From the NCBI GenBank assembly GCA_001949185.1, contig BDGG01000002.1:5260448-5324447 (forward strand): a DNA stretch of 64,000 nt. Reading direction: 5' to 3'. Source of the stretch: Ramazzottius varieornatus. Taxonomy: Eukaryota > Tardigrada > Eutardigrada > Parachela > Ramazzottiidae. The notes under the pieces were generated by a model. The model was not told the DNA's origin, made no database searches, and was given only the letters and a program-made list of their open reading frames with translations. The position numbers and the translations under genes were made by a program. Positions within the stretch are counted from its first letter, which is position 1, and each line of letters begins with the position of its first letter. Positions 11,638 to 26,981 of this stretch are shown one piece after another.

Positions 11638-12348
11638 CTACCGCTTTTTTGGCAGGTGTTCGAGTTTCGTATCAACCGGAACCACAGCGGCGGACAACCT
11701 CTTCGGAGTTTTGCGAAACGTTTCCGGGCAGATAACTTCATGCGGTCCGATAGGAATATTCAGTAGGCCTGCTGCACTATAGGACAAAACGACTCCAAGT
11801 TTCGCATCTCCAGCCACATCTAGCTGGACAGGAGCGTCCAGCACTAATACTCGCGCTAAGAACAGATCTCTAACAGCGAAGTGGTCCTCTAGTTCCACAC
11901 GGTGAGGATTGAGTGGCTCAATATTCTCCATTCTCAGCACCGCGGTTATGCCGTGATTCAGGTTTTTCCCTCCCACCGCTCGGATAAGGCAGCCGATCTC
12001 CAGGACATCCACAGAAGTCACTTCGGCAATGACAACGTCTCCAACTTCCGGCATCAGGTGGTTCACACGGTTAGCAGCTTTTGGTCGTGATACCGAGATG
12101 TCGATCCGCTGTTCGTTCTCATCGTGGTATGCGTTCACCGTCACAGTTCCCAGGAATGACGCGCGAATCTTTCGTTCTTCCAACCAGGTTCCAGGGCCAG
12201 GCTTGACAATCTTCCCGATTACTCCGAGGACTTCACCGGGACTGACAACTTTGTTTGAATGAACAAGGGCTTTGCCCGCTCTCGGGATGACGAGCTGGCG
12301 GTACGACGTCTTTGGTGCGGTTATGTCCATGTCCGCTCCTTCCTCCAT
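11638..12348 (-). CDS. EXOSC1: Exosome complex component CSL4
   Basis: CSL4 is one of the S1/KH cap subunits of the RNA exosome, in nucleus and cytoplasm. The single-exon frame from the ATG at 12348 starts MEEGADMDITAPKTSYRQLV. It contains the N-terminal barrel (GEVLGVIGKIVKPGPGTW), the S1 domain (MPEVGDVVIAEVTSVDVLEI, GITAVLRMENI) and the C-terminal region (LGVVLSYSAAGLLNIPIGPH, EVICPETFRKTPKR). The family zinc-ribbon pattern is reduced to one clear cysteine (ICPET), as also happens in other animals. The open frame continues upstream to a GTG at 12489, so a longer N-terminus from an unseen exon cannot be excluded. At 236 residues it is slightly longer than human (195). Confidence 0.92.
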   Translation of the reverse strand: MEEGADMDITAPKTSYRQLVIPRAGKALVHSNKVVSPGEVLGVIGKIVKPGPGTWLEERKIRASFLGTVTVNAYHDENEQRIDISVSRPKAANRVNHLMPEVGDVVIAEVTSVDVLEIGCLIRAVGGKNLNHGITAVLRMENIEPLNPHRVELEDHFAVRDLFLARVLVLDAPVQLDVAGDAKLGVVLSYSAAGLLNIPIGPHEVICPETFRKTPKRLSAAVVPVDTKLEHLPKKR

Positions 12349-12900
12349 CGCTGTAGTACAAAACCTAAGACAGGAGGATCGAAGACGACTGAGTAGAGCA
12401 ACTCCGGACGAAAGATCAAAAGAGCCTAACCAGTCCAATTCCGATAAAATGTTGAGTTTGACTGCCTGAGGAGTAAAAACCAAGGTCACAGAGGTATTCG
12501 CCCAGCGCCCGCGGGGAGTGTGTCTTGCCTTGAGGTCACTTCACTCACCTTGCAGTTTCATAATCGTAATCATAACACGCTACTGTTGTTTCTCTTGGTG
12601 CTCTGCATGACATTCTTCTGTCTCGAGAGTTGAAACTTATCTGTTTGTGCATACTTGAGAGCAAGAAGCGGGTGCATTGGGCAGAGATACCGCCGTCGTA
12701 GTCTTGAAGAGGTCCGCAGACGCCATTGTAAAGGGATCGCCTGCCAGCCACGGAGAAGATTGTACTGTACTTCTGACTTCCGGTAGGTTGAACGGGAGAT
12801 AGTATATCCTTCGGCAGACAACTGGGTGCTCACAATTCACGAATGGCGGATAATGGTTCACGGCGATCTTTCTTGCAGGCATCTCTCCGTTACCACCACA
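12349..12900. promoter_or_regulatory. Divergent promoter region EXOSC1 / PTRH2
   Basis: The region holds the 5' sides of both genes. Three overlapping minus-strand frames (12545-12882) have no domains. An acceptor-like TTCTTGCAG ends about 22 bp before the PTRH2 ATG, suggesting a 5' UTR intron or a trans-splice site. Confidence 0.35.
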
Positions 12901-14011
12901 ATGTCAGCTGCACAGAGAGGATTGTATCCTACTTCAGACTTCGTGCCGAAGGCAGAGTGTCTGCGAGAGCTGACTGGCATGGGCTTCGACCAGGAAACCT
13001 GCATCCAGGTAGCAACAAGTGATTAGCGCAGTGCTGAGCCCTGTTCTCATACACACTGCAGCTCCTGAAAAAGTGACGAATGTATCGGTTTCTAGACTGG
13101 TTAAAGGTGTTCCGGTATGTCAATGATGTAATTCTGTTGCAGGCTTTGTTCTACACCGGAAACAACAACACTGATGCTGCGGTCAGCTGGGTGTTCGACA
13201 ACCAGGTACTGTACTACGTTGTTACTCTGAAGTTATTATTCAGACTATTTTCTTCCGAATTCTTCAAACTAGAAGATGTTTTGGTTTTAGGGCATGAGTC
13301 CACAAGTTGGGGGAATGTTACGAGCAGGGAACCCAGCTGGTGACTGGGGTGGTATAGTTGCTGACGGAGAATGCAAGATGGTTATCGTTGTGAACAGCGC
13401 TCTGAAGATGTCGCCTGGTAAAATTGCAGCTCAGAGGTTCGTAATGCAGTTCGCGTACTGATTCTCTCGCTCACGTTTCTGCATAATACTGTGCCGAGTA
13501 GTGCTCATGCTGCAATTGGGGCATATCGCATGATATGGGAGAGCGATGGATCTGCGGGAAATGAACAGAAATCTTGGCTGCGCAAGTGGGAAATGGATGG
13601 GTACTTGAGCAGATTCTACATAAATACCTTCAGCCTTTCGCTTGATCTTTAAATTTATGTCGTCACGCGAAAATTTTTCAGTTTCGTTGATGTATAGGGA
13701 GACAACCATCGTACTGAGCGGAGACGATGCCCCTCACTTGGAGTCTTTGGAGCAACGAGCAAAGGATCGAGGTCTTGTAGTTCTCATTGTCAGCGACGCA
13801 GGTAGAACCGAAGTAAGTAACCGGTTCCGCAAAATAATCATACACACGTACTTTGACTCTTGTGGTCGATCTTTGGACCCGCCAATGCGCAAGAATCAGA
13901 GTATCAATTTTTCTGCTACAGGTTGCGTCGGGTGCAAAAACAGCATTGTGCATCTTCGGGGAGAAGGACAAAGTCGACAGTATCACAAGGTCCCTGCAAG
14001 TTTTCCGGTGA
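12901..14011 (+). CDS. PTRH2: Peptidyl-tRNA hydrolase 2 with N-terminal UBA domain
   Basis: Pth2 releases peptides from peptidyl-tRNA that dropped off the ribosome. Six exons join in frame: 12901-13008, 13143-13205, 13291-13436, 13502-13600, 13698-13812 and 13922-14011, giving 206 residues. Residues about 18-58 form a UBA domain (CLRELTGMGFDQETCIQALF, NNNTDAAVSWVFDN). The PTH2 fold follows: GECKMVIVVNSALKMSPGKI, AAQ..AHAAIGAYRMIWE, SWLRKWEMDGETTIVLSGDD, GLVVLIVSDAGRTEVASGAK and a short end SLQVFR. Vertebrate PTRH2 has a mitochondrial/Golgi membrane anchor instead of UBA. The UBA-PTH2 architecture is known from nematodes and other invertebrates, and here it implies a soluble enzyme with a ubiquitin link. 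Confidence 0.93.
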
Positions 14012-14533
14012 AGTTTCCGGGTACAGATCACGCTAGTGCCATGACGTTGTGTCTCCGGGTGGAACTTCCGTTCTTTCTACGCGGCCGACTTTTGATTTGC
14101 TCACCCTGAAAACAACGCTTCGTGCTTGTACATTTCAAGACGAAAATTCCCATTTTTAATCTGTTAACGTATGCTGTTAGCTGTTCACTGCTGGTAGAAT
14201 AGCGCTGCTTTCTTGTTAGTGATCGTTTTGACCACTCGACCAGTGTACGAGATCAGATTTATCTACAGAACCTGTTCGGACTATGTAGAACGCCGAAGTG
14301 TAGATTGTCTGAAAACGACGTGTCAGCTCTCACTCGATAGTTTAGTCCTTCAAAAGTACGATCAAAGCTGTTGTCGCTTCCCAGTTTGGACTAGCTAAAC
14401 TAAAAGCCCACTAAGACGTAGGCAGCACTAGCAGCAGGACGCATAAAAGGAATACAAAAACCTTATGATGCACCTGTCTCGAACAGGTGAAAAAGCTGGG
14501 TAGATACGTATGCAAATACCGTTAGAAGGTGAA
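14012..14533. other. 3' regions of convergent PTRH2 and MCM4
   Basis: Non-coding stretch between the two stop codons. A plus-strand frame around 14213-14398 is short and featureless. Nothing else recognised. Confidence 0.4.
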
Positions 14534-18084
<3,551 letters not shown>

Positions 18085-18649
18085 CGTTATCCGGCCTCCA
18101 GTCGTTGGGGTTTCAGGGAAGCTGGCACTCCGTCGAAGAATGCAATAGTTGCTCAAGAGTCAAGTTAATGCTACAGAAAACTAAAATGCTACGGGAACTA
18201 AGAAAAGCCGCCAAAAGGCTGAATAAATTAGTCGTACAACTTGTTCGGCTCGTACGTCTCGGGTAGATAAAACTCACAGAACTCGGTCTGGGCCAGACCG
18301 AACTGGTGGAACTGCTGGGACGAGAACGCCATCAAATTTATAAATTGATTTTTGAACGGGCTAAACCTTGGGTCAGCTGACCCGGGTTCAGGTAAATCCG
18401 ATCGACCAGACCAGTTACTCAGGCGGATGGTCACCCAGTGAACGCATGGCAATTGCGAATGACCTCATCGAGAGCTTATATTAAGCTACGTACGCTTATA
18501 ATGACTTCTCATGAGACCATTCATTCCATCACGAGAATCGAACGATACCGATATTCCATAATCCATACTATAAGACTCTGTTTTATTCTAGGGCGGAAAA
18601 CGAGCTGATCACGGGCCTACAGAGATCCAGTAGACAGGACTACTCTGTC
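18085..18649. promoter_or_regulatory. Divergent promoter region MCM4 / GTF2B
   Basis: 565 bp between the two starts. It contains a perfect 14-bp palindrome, GGGTCAGCTGACCC, near 18371-18384, with an E-box-like CAGCTG core. An acceptor-like TTATTCTAG lies about 60 bp before the GTF2B ATG. A minus-strand 74-codon frame at 18228-18452 (FSPFKNQFINLMAFSSQQFH) looks protein-like but matches no family I know. Confidence 0.35.
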
Positions 18650-19676
18650 ATGGCTGGACGTCAGAACAGGACTGCGCGAGTATGCTGTCCGTCCCATCCA
18701 GAGGCTATCTTGGTGGAGGACTACCGTGCAGGTGATCTCGTTTGTCCCATGTGTGGTCTGGTAGTTGGTGATCGTGTCATCGACGTTGGGACAGAATGGC
18801 GTACATTCAGTAACGAAAGTGGAGGAGACGATCCGTCTCGAGTAGGTGGTCCAGAGAATCCGTTGTTTGAAGGAGCAGAATTGTCCACTATGATTGGAGC
18901 TGCTTCTGGACCAGCTGGGCTGGACTCGCAAGGCTTCAACAAGTATCGTAACCGAAAGACCATCTCTCCACAAGACCGAGCCTTAACTACAGGTTTCAGA
19001 GAGATCACCACCATGGCTGAACGTATCAACATGGCTCGAAGTATCGTTGATCAAGCGCACATGCTTTTCAAGCAGGTTTACGAGACCAAAGCGATGCGAG
19101 GTGATATGGTGATACACTGTAACACTAGTTTATTACTGTTATTCTCGTGCTCGTTCTTATTACCGTTTGCATCTTAAAGGTCGGGCTACCGAAGCTATTG
19201 CCTCTGCATGTCTTTACATTGCCTGTCGAAAGGAAGGAGTGCCTCGAACCTTCAAGGAAATCTGCGCCATTTCCCGAGTGACCAAGAAAGAGATCGGCAG
19301 GTGCTTCAAGCTGATCCTTCGCAATGTGGACACCAGCGTTGACTTGATCACTACGGGTGACTACATGTCTCGGTTCTGCTCGAACCTGGGCCTACCTCAG
19401 ACCGTCCAAAGAGCTGCTACGCACATTGCGAGAAAGGCAACGGATATGGACTTGGCTGGTGGCAGGGCACCCACCACTGTGGCAGCTGCGGCCATCTTTC
19501 TGGCTTGCGCTGCTTCGGACCAGAAGAAGACGCTCAAAGAAATTTCAGAGGTGTCAGGAGTAGCCGATAGTACTATCAAGCAGACGTATCGCGTCTTGAT
19601 TGGAAAAGTGGACGGCCTGTTTCCAGAGGACTTCAAGTTTACCACCCCAATTAGTGCTCTGCCCAAAAACCCTTAG
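18650..19676 (+). CDS. GTF2B: Transcription initiation factor IIB
   Basis: TFIIB bridges TBP-bound promoters and RNA polymerase II. Two exons, 18650-19100 and 19180-19676, join in phase 1 to give 315 residues (human 316). The N-terminal zinc ribbon has the CPSH..CPMC ligand set, followed by the B-finger/reader ([19 protein letters not shown]). The two cyclin folds are clear: [60 protein letters not shown] and, in repeat 2, [20 protein letters not shown] and [16 protein letters not shown]. The single intron lies just after the first cyclin helix pair (donor at 19101, acceptor at 19179). Divergent with MCM4. Confidence 0.97.
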
Positions 19677-20205
19677 TTTCTTTTGTACCTTACAGGGTAC
19701 TTCACAAGTTAAAACTCGTATATAATGCTGCTGTTGTGGTTTGAGCTCTTGACGACCCCAATGAAGTGGGAATTTGGGAACAGTCTTGTTAATTTTGGTA
19801 AAAAATTCCGTTGAAAATATCCCGAACGTTACCCAACGTTCCACCTTTTTTCTAATGTTTCTGGGTCATCGTACTGTTTATCAAATTTCGCTGCGCGATA
19901 ACATTTAGAATTTTGTCTAGAAAATTGTCCATTAGATTAAGGAGGTACAGTTTCTAATTTAGAAGAAGCACAGCGAAGTAAAATGGAAATAACCCAAGGG
20001 GACTCTAAATCGCAAACTCATCAGAGGAAGCTCGAGCTCCAGACAGCACGATCCTTTTTTCAGGATGATTCCCCGATTTGTTTTCTGGTTTTTCCAATTT
20101 TTTTAGTTCTTGATGAATCATGACTTTGTGTCTGATCAATCAAATTCGTACGAATTAACTGGCGGAAACAGCTAGTTGATTAACAAAGAATTGATTACTC
20201 TCAGG

Positions 20206-20241
20206 ACCCTGCCGGTCGGACAATGGTACGACCGACAGGGT
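20206..20241. repeat. Short inverted repeat (hairpin)
   Basis: The left arm ACCCTGCCGGTCGGAC and right arm GTACGACCGACAGGGT pair with two mismatches around a 4-nt loop. No T-run follows, so it is not an obvious terminator-like element. It could be a regulatory stem-loop or the tip of an old transposon. Confidence 0.5.
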
Positions 20242-20334
20242 ATGACGTAACTCGTGCTGCCTGCTGCGCGATCGGCAGCGACGCGACTGGGTAACTAGGT
20301 GGGAAAGTAGATGATCGTGCAATGGTAAAGTCAG

Positions 20335-20520
20335 GGTGGGTAGGTTGGTTGACCATTGATCTTGGTAGATTAACCACTAGTGGATAGTCGTTGGTCTTGC
20401 TGTCTTGACCACTAGTGGTTGACCATTGGTCTTTCTAGGTTGAACACTAGGAGTCGGCCATTGGTTTTGCTATGTTTGACCACCGATACTAGCCATTGGC
20501 TATGATAGGTTGACCGCCCA
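20335..20520. repeat. Degenerate ~35-bp minisatellite
   Basis: Successive units start TTAACCACTAGTGG, TTGACCACTAGTGG, TTGAACACTAGGAG, TTGACCACCGATAC and TTGACCGCC. Each has an internal GGCCATTGG or GACCATTGG and a T-rich end (GTCTTTCTAGG, GTTTTGCTATG). That gives about five diverged copies, with spacing near 34-37 bp. Several units contain the palindrome CCACTAGTGG. Confidence 0.6.
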
Positions 20521-21053
20521 ATCGCAGCTGGTTTATTGGCCCGTCCTTTCTGTCTGTTGGTCAATGGGCGTGGTAACTGGTCTGGGCTTTCTATTACGTC
20601 AGATGTGAATGAACCTTGGTTCCCATCCTTTGATCTTTCCGCCATAGGCTCAGGCTTGCCATAGTTTTCCCAATTTAAGGGCTTTAGACTGCCTGAACAG
20701 CTTTCTACGATGATTCAAGCGGTCTATGATTCATTCTAAAGCTCCGCAGGAAGGCCAGCCTTTTGGGCGGAGCTATCGCGATACGAAGTGAGATTGATTC
20801 TGATTGAAGTTTCTGACTTGAAGTGACTTCTGCAGGTTTCTGTAAGGGTGTCGTGTCGTACCATTGTATTAGTTCTACTTGACGCCATATCACACGCCAG
20901 TCATACGGAGGTTTGCTATTACGGACTTTTCATCACGAAATCGCAGTAAGCGTCGCTGCCTCTTTACTCCTTCTCGACTTCCGGAGCTCCCGGTTTGACA
21001 TCTTGTCGTCTGAAGAGCAGGCACATAGCCCAGGATCGTGCAGCTGCGAACAG

Positions 21054-22376
21054 ATGGAGATGAGAGTCGCTTACCTATCCTCGCTGGCGCGTGCCGTGCT
21101 TGGCCGAGGCACTATGGATGCGAGAAGATTTGTGCACCCGTACTTCGTGGTGAATATGGCTCTCGCCGTGAGCTTTATGGTCTTGCGCCTTTTGCGTCCA
21201 TTCTGCACGATGCTTTTCAAGAATACAGCCGAAAGTGGCCAGTGCGAGTTGGACTTGGTAAGTCAGAGCCGAAAATGGAATAGTTTTCTCACTTTCTTGC
21301 ACGTGATTGATGTTATCAAGGATCTTCCCCGCTGCTATAATATACACACAATATGCGTCACAGGGGCTTTTTCTTTCAGAGAGAACATGAAGTCCTAATC
21401 TTTGTTGGATGCATAACCGTGATAAAGAACAGAGGAGCACCAACATGGCAGCATTACCTGAAGAAGTTCGGGACATATGCAAAAGTTGCAAACGTATTCC
21501 TGTTCTACCGCCAGTCTCCAGCTTATATGATCGTTTACGTCGTTCTTTGCGCTCGTGAGTATCTCCGGGAAGTGGTCGCAGTGCTGAACAACTACCATAG
21601 TGTTTTTCGAATACGGACTCTATAGCGCAGTTTTCCCGATTGGTCGGGGGCAGGAGAGTGAGCGAAAGTACGGGGTTTTCATACTTTGCTCTCTTTGTAG
21701 TGCAAATGGTGCTCCTTCCGGAACCGATATACAGTGGACCCAGCAAGATTGAATACTTCTCCGGGCTCGATAACATGGAAAAGACAATTTCAGAAGACAA
21801 GCGGAACGTGTGGATAGTCTGCTTCTTCACGACCTGGAGTATGAAGTGCATTGATATGGCACCCATCTTTGCCGAGCTCTCCGCCCAGTACTGGTTACCT
21901 AACCTGAGATTCGGTAAAATCGACATTGGACGCTTCTCTAACGTTGGTGAAAAGTAAGTATCAGCTGTCGGGTAATCCCTTTACAACAGAACTTGTTTAG
22001 CGATTGGAGATACTTGACCATCTCCACTTTTTGCAACAGGTACGCAATAGCAACAGGTGCTTGGACCAGACAACTGCCCACCATTATTTGCTTCAAAGAT
22101 GGCAAGGAGGTTCTGAGACGACCGTTCATCGACAGCAAGAACAGGATCGAGAAATATGAGTACAGCATGGTAAGGAACCAAGTCACACGAACATGAAGAG
22201 CCGCTTTATTCCGTAAGCGATTTTCGAACAAGGGTGTGATGTTTCAGCCAACGCTCATCCAGGACTTCGATCTCAATAACGAGTACGAAGCGTGTAAAGT
22301 CAGACTGGGTAAGAAAGTTCTAGAGAGCCTGAACAACGAACAGGAGAAACCCACAGGGTCCAAGAAGAAAGACTAG
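21054..22376 (+). CDS. TMX2: Thioredoxin-related transmembrane protein 2
   Basis: TMX2 is an ER/MAM membrane member of the PDI family. Five exons join in frame: 21054-21257, 21380-21554, 21701-21953, 22040-22169 and 22248-22376. The N-terminus carries hydrophobic segments (FVVNMALAVSFMVLRLLRPF, HEVLIFVGCITVIKNRGAP, SPAYMIVYVVLCAL). The family motif YSGPSKIEYF precedes a thioredoxin fold (VWIVCFFTTWSMKCIDMAPI, RFGKIDIGRF, QLPTIICFKDGKEVLRRP). The active site is S-x-x-C (SMKC) rather than CxxC; vertebrate TMX2 likewise has SNDC, so weak or no oxidase activity is expected. The protein ends GSKKKD, a dilysine ER-retrieval signal. The start could also be the MRV two codons later. Confidence 0.93.
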
Positions 22377-22646
22377 AAACCAAGCGTTCAAATCTCATTT
22401 CAACTTTTGAGTGTATTCTTTTCCAAGTGTGATAGTTTCGGTTGTATGGCTCATTTACCTCGATGGTCGGTTTTTCGAAACTGATGATATTTACTCAGCT
22501 GGTGGCCAAGAACTGGCCGTCTGCGTGTGGAGAGACTGGGGTAACCATTCCAAATATTGTGGCAAAAGATCTGCAAAGATCAGAGGCGCATATTGCGACT
22601 ACAGTAAGAACTACTTCCAGCTTGCTGTTTTCACTTGCTTAGTGTT

Positions 22647-25600
22647 TTAACACTCACATGTCTTGTCTTTCTTCCATACTTGTAAAAGACTCTTTCGGGA
22701 GCTCACTTTCCGGCCGATCAGGGCGTGTAAAAGGTTCTGGGTTTTGGGTTGCACACTGTAAGCCAAAATTAGTGTTAGCGATACTAAGGTTCACCAAAAC
22801 TAAAATGACTTACCTGGCCCAAGTTTTGATCATGATGACCGGCTTTGCCAGAAGCTGGTCCGCGAAACGCTTCAGTTTGGGACAAACACTTCCGTCCAAG
22901 AAGAAACGTCCGAAGTGTTTGTACAGTTCGACGCCTTCGGGATAGTTGGTCCTTGCAGCTGGTAAAGGCCACGCATGAGCTCCTGCAACCATAGCGAAAA
23001 CTCAAGAGGCGGAAAGGGTGAGCAGAAACAAGCGGAAGAAATTTTGAAACATATTCCAACACGAACATACCGAATGTGCTTGAGAGCTGACAGACAACAG
23101 TGCCGCTCTTTTCGTCAAAGAAAGGTTCGGCAGTCTCGTCTGGTTTCTCAAACGTACAATACTGCGGCAGAAATTTCGGTATCCACTCCGGCCGAATCTC
23201 CATCACATTTCGACAGTAGATCTTCTTTCCTTCAAAGAGTTCTTGATACAGTATATACTCCGGTTCATCTTGGAAGAGTACCGAGTTCGGATGAATGTAC
23301 ACCAGCTGCTCCAGGTTCTGTGTCTGATAGGAATGCTTGAGTCTGTGCTTTTCGGGTTTGTTCGCGTCGACCACGGAATGTGGCAGCTTCCGCGCAATCT
23401 TCTTCCCGAGACAACACAGAACGATCTGCAGAATAAGCTTAGCCTGCAGCTCGTTCGGCGGTGGCGTCTGGGGGTTGATGAGCACTTCGTCAGAAGCCGT
23501 TACGAGACTGACGGCGTTCGCTAGCTGTTGCCGGAGTTGTCGGATCTCTCGGATCGCTTTCAACCGCAGACAATGTTCCTTGCAGTACTCTTCCGTTGCA
23601 CCATTGAAGTCAGCTGCTCCTACAGCTTTTAGAAGAACCATCAGGTCCCCGAGCATCTTGGTGTAACCCGTCCCGATCCAACGCTTCTTCATCTGAGACA
23701 GGTACCCATGTCGCTTCCGAACTTCTTCCGACTGCTCACTGCCATCATTCCAACCTAAAAACAAAAAATCTTTATCGTCCTTATCGTTTCAACGATGCTC
23801 GATTCAGTCTGAGATTACGCTGAAGAAAGCCAAACAAATGGGAGCTCGGCAAACAAACTTAGCAAGATGTTTTACACGTGGCGCACGTTTCTACTGTTTC
23901 TGGCCAACAGCGTGCGCCACTTGTCGAGTTTGTTCGGCCGAGTCCCTCGCAAGCTGATCTACTACAGTTTGCTTACTTTCAACGAAGAGCTCTTGGACGG
24001 TCAAAGCAGCAATCAAGGTAATAACATACGGCGTCAGACCTTGCTGGTTCGATATCGCCAGCATCTTCGCGAACTTCGGCGCCACCGGGAAGGAACTCAT
24101 AATCTTCCCTAGTGCTGATATCCTTGATCCACCCACTTCAGCACTTTTTCCCGGCTTCAGCAGTTTCACTGCTTCAAGAGCCAGCAGCTCTTCCTCAGCT
24201 ACCATCAAGGACTCTCTGTTAGGCGGGGAAGGGAAAGGAAAGTTAATAATCTTTTCGATATTCATTGCTTTCATCTGCAGCACGATATCGTCAATGGGTC
24301 TTCGTGTGATTTCCGGCGGGGTGAACTGCGAGAAGTTGTCGTTGAAGACAGCTGATGAATACAGTCGATAGCAGTGGCCGGCACTGGTTCGTCCAGCACG
24401 ACCTGCTCGCTGGTTTGCTCCTGCCTTGCTGGTCCACATGACGCGGAACGTCGACAAGCCGGTATTGCGATCGTACAGCTTCATCTTGGTCTTACCCGTG
24501 TCGACGACGTACTTGATGTCTGGAATGGTGATGGAGGTCTCGGCTACGTTAGTTGCTACAACGCACTTGCGCGAGCCTTCGGGCGCCGCCTGGAAGACCA
24601 ACGCTTGCTTGTCGGAAGACAGTAGCGAGTAGAGTGGGAGAACGTACATCGGCTCAGCGGCAGCCTGCACGAGAGATCAAAACAATATCATAGTTTTGTA
24701 ATTAGGTTGCTCCATTGGTGATTAACTAAGATCGATCAACAAAATACGCATCTTCTGGAAATTTCAAATGGTTTATAACTTTAAACTGTCTATCACATCA
24801 ATATCAAATTGAAAAAGTGAAAGCATAAAATTTTTACCCAATGACGAACCTGGAAAGTCGCTTCTCGAGCATTGGTCGATGGATCCGTTCCTAGCAGATC
24901 TTCGTCATCGACGTGAGCAATACCTTCTTCCTCGTCCAGCGCGCTGACAGGATAAGCGTCCAGCTTGAACTTGACTCCTTTCATCTTCGTTTTTCCAGTT
25001 TCTTCTACTTGGGAACCTGAAGGACATCTCCGGGATTCACGAAAAGGGAAAGTCTCGCGAAGGCGGGAACACAGGGCGTGGACCTCTTGTTGTCCAGTCA
25101 CGAAGACGAGGATCCCACCAGCCGGAAGCTCTTTATGGATCTTGCAGATCTTCTTGTAGGCTTCTTCGAGGTATTCGCCTTCGGTTGGTGTTCGCTTGTT
25201 AAAGTGCACACTGACGGGGAACTGTCGTGAGTCTATCTGGATCACGGGAGGAGGAACGGAGAAAAGAAGCTTGTTCTCTGCGAAGTCCTCCACGCGCAGC
25301 GTTGCTGACATGATGATCAACTTCAGCGGTATCCCTCGCTAGAGTCAACAAGCGAGCTTAGCTTTTAAAGTAAGATCAAAGTTCCACGGTCATTTTACAA
25401 ACTCCGATCGTAACGTACCTTTTCCCTCAAAATGACGATTCGTGACAACAAGCCAATCAGAACGTCCGTGTAGACACTTCTTTCGTGGGCTTCATCTATC
25501 ACCACGACTGAGTACCGTTGCAGGAGAAAGTCCTGTAAAGAGACGGGTAAGTCTCAAAGCCTTAGAGACATTTTGGGGAAACTCGTAATCGACTCACCGA

Positions 25601-26981
25601 AGCGAGTTCTCTGGTCAACACACCGTCCGTCATGAACTTGATCCTCATCTTCGGGTTGACGTTTCCCTCATACCGAATTTGGTAAGAAACCTCTTGTGAT
25701 CGATTGAGCTCGTAGCCCACACGCTTCGCCATACTGATGGCAGCCACTCGGCGCGGCTCCGTGATGCCGATGATGCCATTTCCGCTGGCGTACCCTGCTT
25801 CATACAGGAACTGCGGGACTTGTGTGGTCTTGCCGGATCCCGTCTCACCGCAGATTATCACCACCGGATTCTCATTGATCGCTTCCATCACTGCCTGTTC
25901 TTCCGACACAACCGGTAACTTCCCACGAGATTCATGAACTTCCGATAAGCGCTCTACCAGTACGTTATGCTTCCCCCGAAAAGGGTTTGCTGATTTCTCT
26001 TTCTTTAATATTACATCGGAGTGGACTTCAAGCCCTCGCTCCCTATCTTCCAGTTTGACTGAAGATATTTCTGCTGGTGTTCTGTGTGTTTCGGCGACTG
26101 TGGATGACGGTTGCGGAACTTCCGAATCAACCCGTCTTACCGCACTGAGGCGTGGTTCATCGGGTTCCGAAATGTCCGAGTCTTCGTCAAGCTCCTCCTG
26201 TTCCACTTCCGCTTCGTCGTTCTCGGGGACTGGAGAATTTTTCCTGCGCTTCGACATTCTTTTCAAGTCAAGGAAGTGCCTAGAACCCAAGGACCAAAAA
26301 CTATACGGCGGAGATACAGAGAACCGCCGCGGCTGATGATATCACTAGCACACTCACCTCTTCAACCCGCGCGTCTGCATCTGGGTAACCGACACAAACT
26401 GCTTCATCTCTTCTTCTGTAGCTTGCACTGCTTGAATCGCTTCGATCAGGGCGCCTCGCTGTGAATACAACCGCGGGTAAGTGCAGAAATCCAGCATTGT
26501 AAAATTATTTAGAAATCAATTTTATTACCTTGGACGCTTTCATCTGTTTATCTTTCAGTCGTTCTTGCATCTTCCTTTGTCTATGGGAAACAAACTTCGC
26601 TTTTGGCGACGAAACCACTTTCTTCGCTATGCCAGACGTCTTCTTGACCGCTGGTAGCACCAACGTGTTCGAATCGGAGACCTCGCTGATGGCAGGAACT
26701 TCGGACGATTGTTGTTTCCGACTGTCGTCCGAACTCTGAAACGAAGACAATATTGTACTCAAATGTCAGTCCCAATTTACTTATAATTCTTGTTCCGAAA
26801 CACTCCGCTGTTTCGTCCTCTCGCAGCGCACACCAACACATACGAGCTCGCACGGAAAATACAGGACTTGTAGCTCTACACATCAGCTTACCTGTAGCTG
26901 AGCAGCGGCGCCGGAAGTCCCAGTTGGCGCAGCATACTGCTGTCGTGCTTTCCAGTTAAAACCCTTCCTGTTCTTCGCCAT
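22647..26981 (-). CDS. DHX37: DEAH-box RNA helicase DHX37 (Dhr1 orthologue)
   Basis: DHX37 is a nucleolar helicase that releases U3 snoRNA from the pre-40S particle. The first exon (from 26981) encodes [16 protein letters not shown], followed by a lysine-rich exon with SNTLVLP. An acidic segment ([20 protein letters not shown]) leads to the helicase core: [70 protein letters not shown]-like [35 protein letters not shown] and [14 protein letters not shown]2 and OB parts follow ([68 protein letters not shown]). The last exon, ending at 22647, adds [15 protein letters not shown]. All helicase motifs look intact. It converges on TMX2 and faces RRAGC. Confidence 0.96.

Larger units (their letters stand above)
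19677..21053. other. Long intergenic region with hairpin and minisatellite
   Basis: 1.4 kb between GTF2B and TMX2, both on the plus strand. It is AT-rich at first, then holds an imperfect hairpin (20206-20241) and a degenerate tandem repeat (20335-20520). No coding frame is convincing. Confidence 0.5.

Noticed and set aside
22975-23666. Plus-strand frames with cysteine/serine-rich products
   Set aside because: Antisense shadows of well-conserved DHX37 exons.
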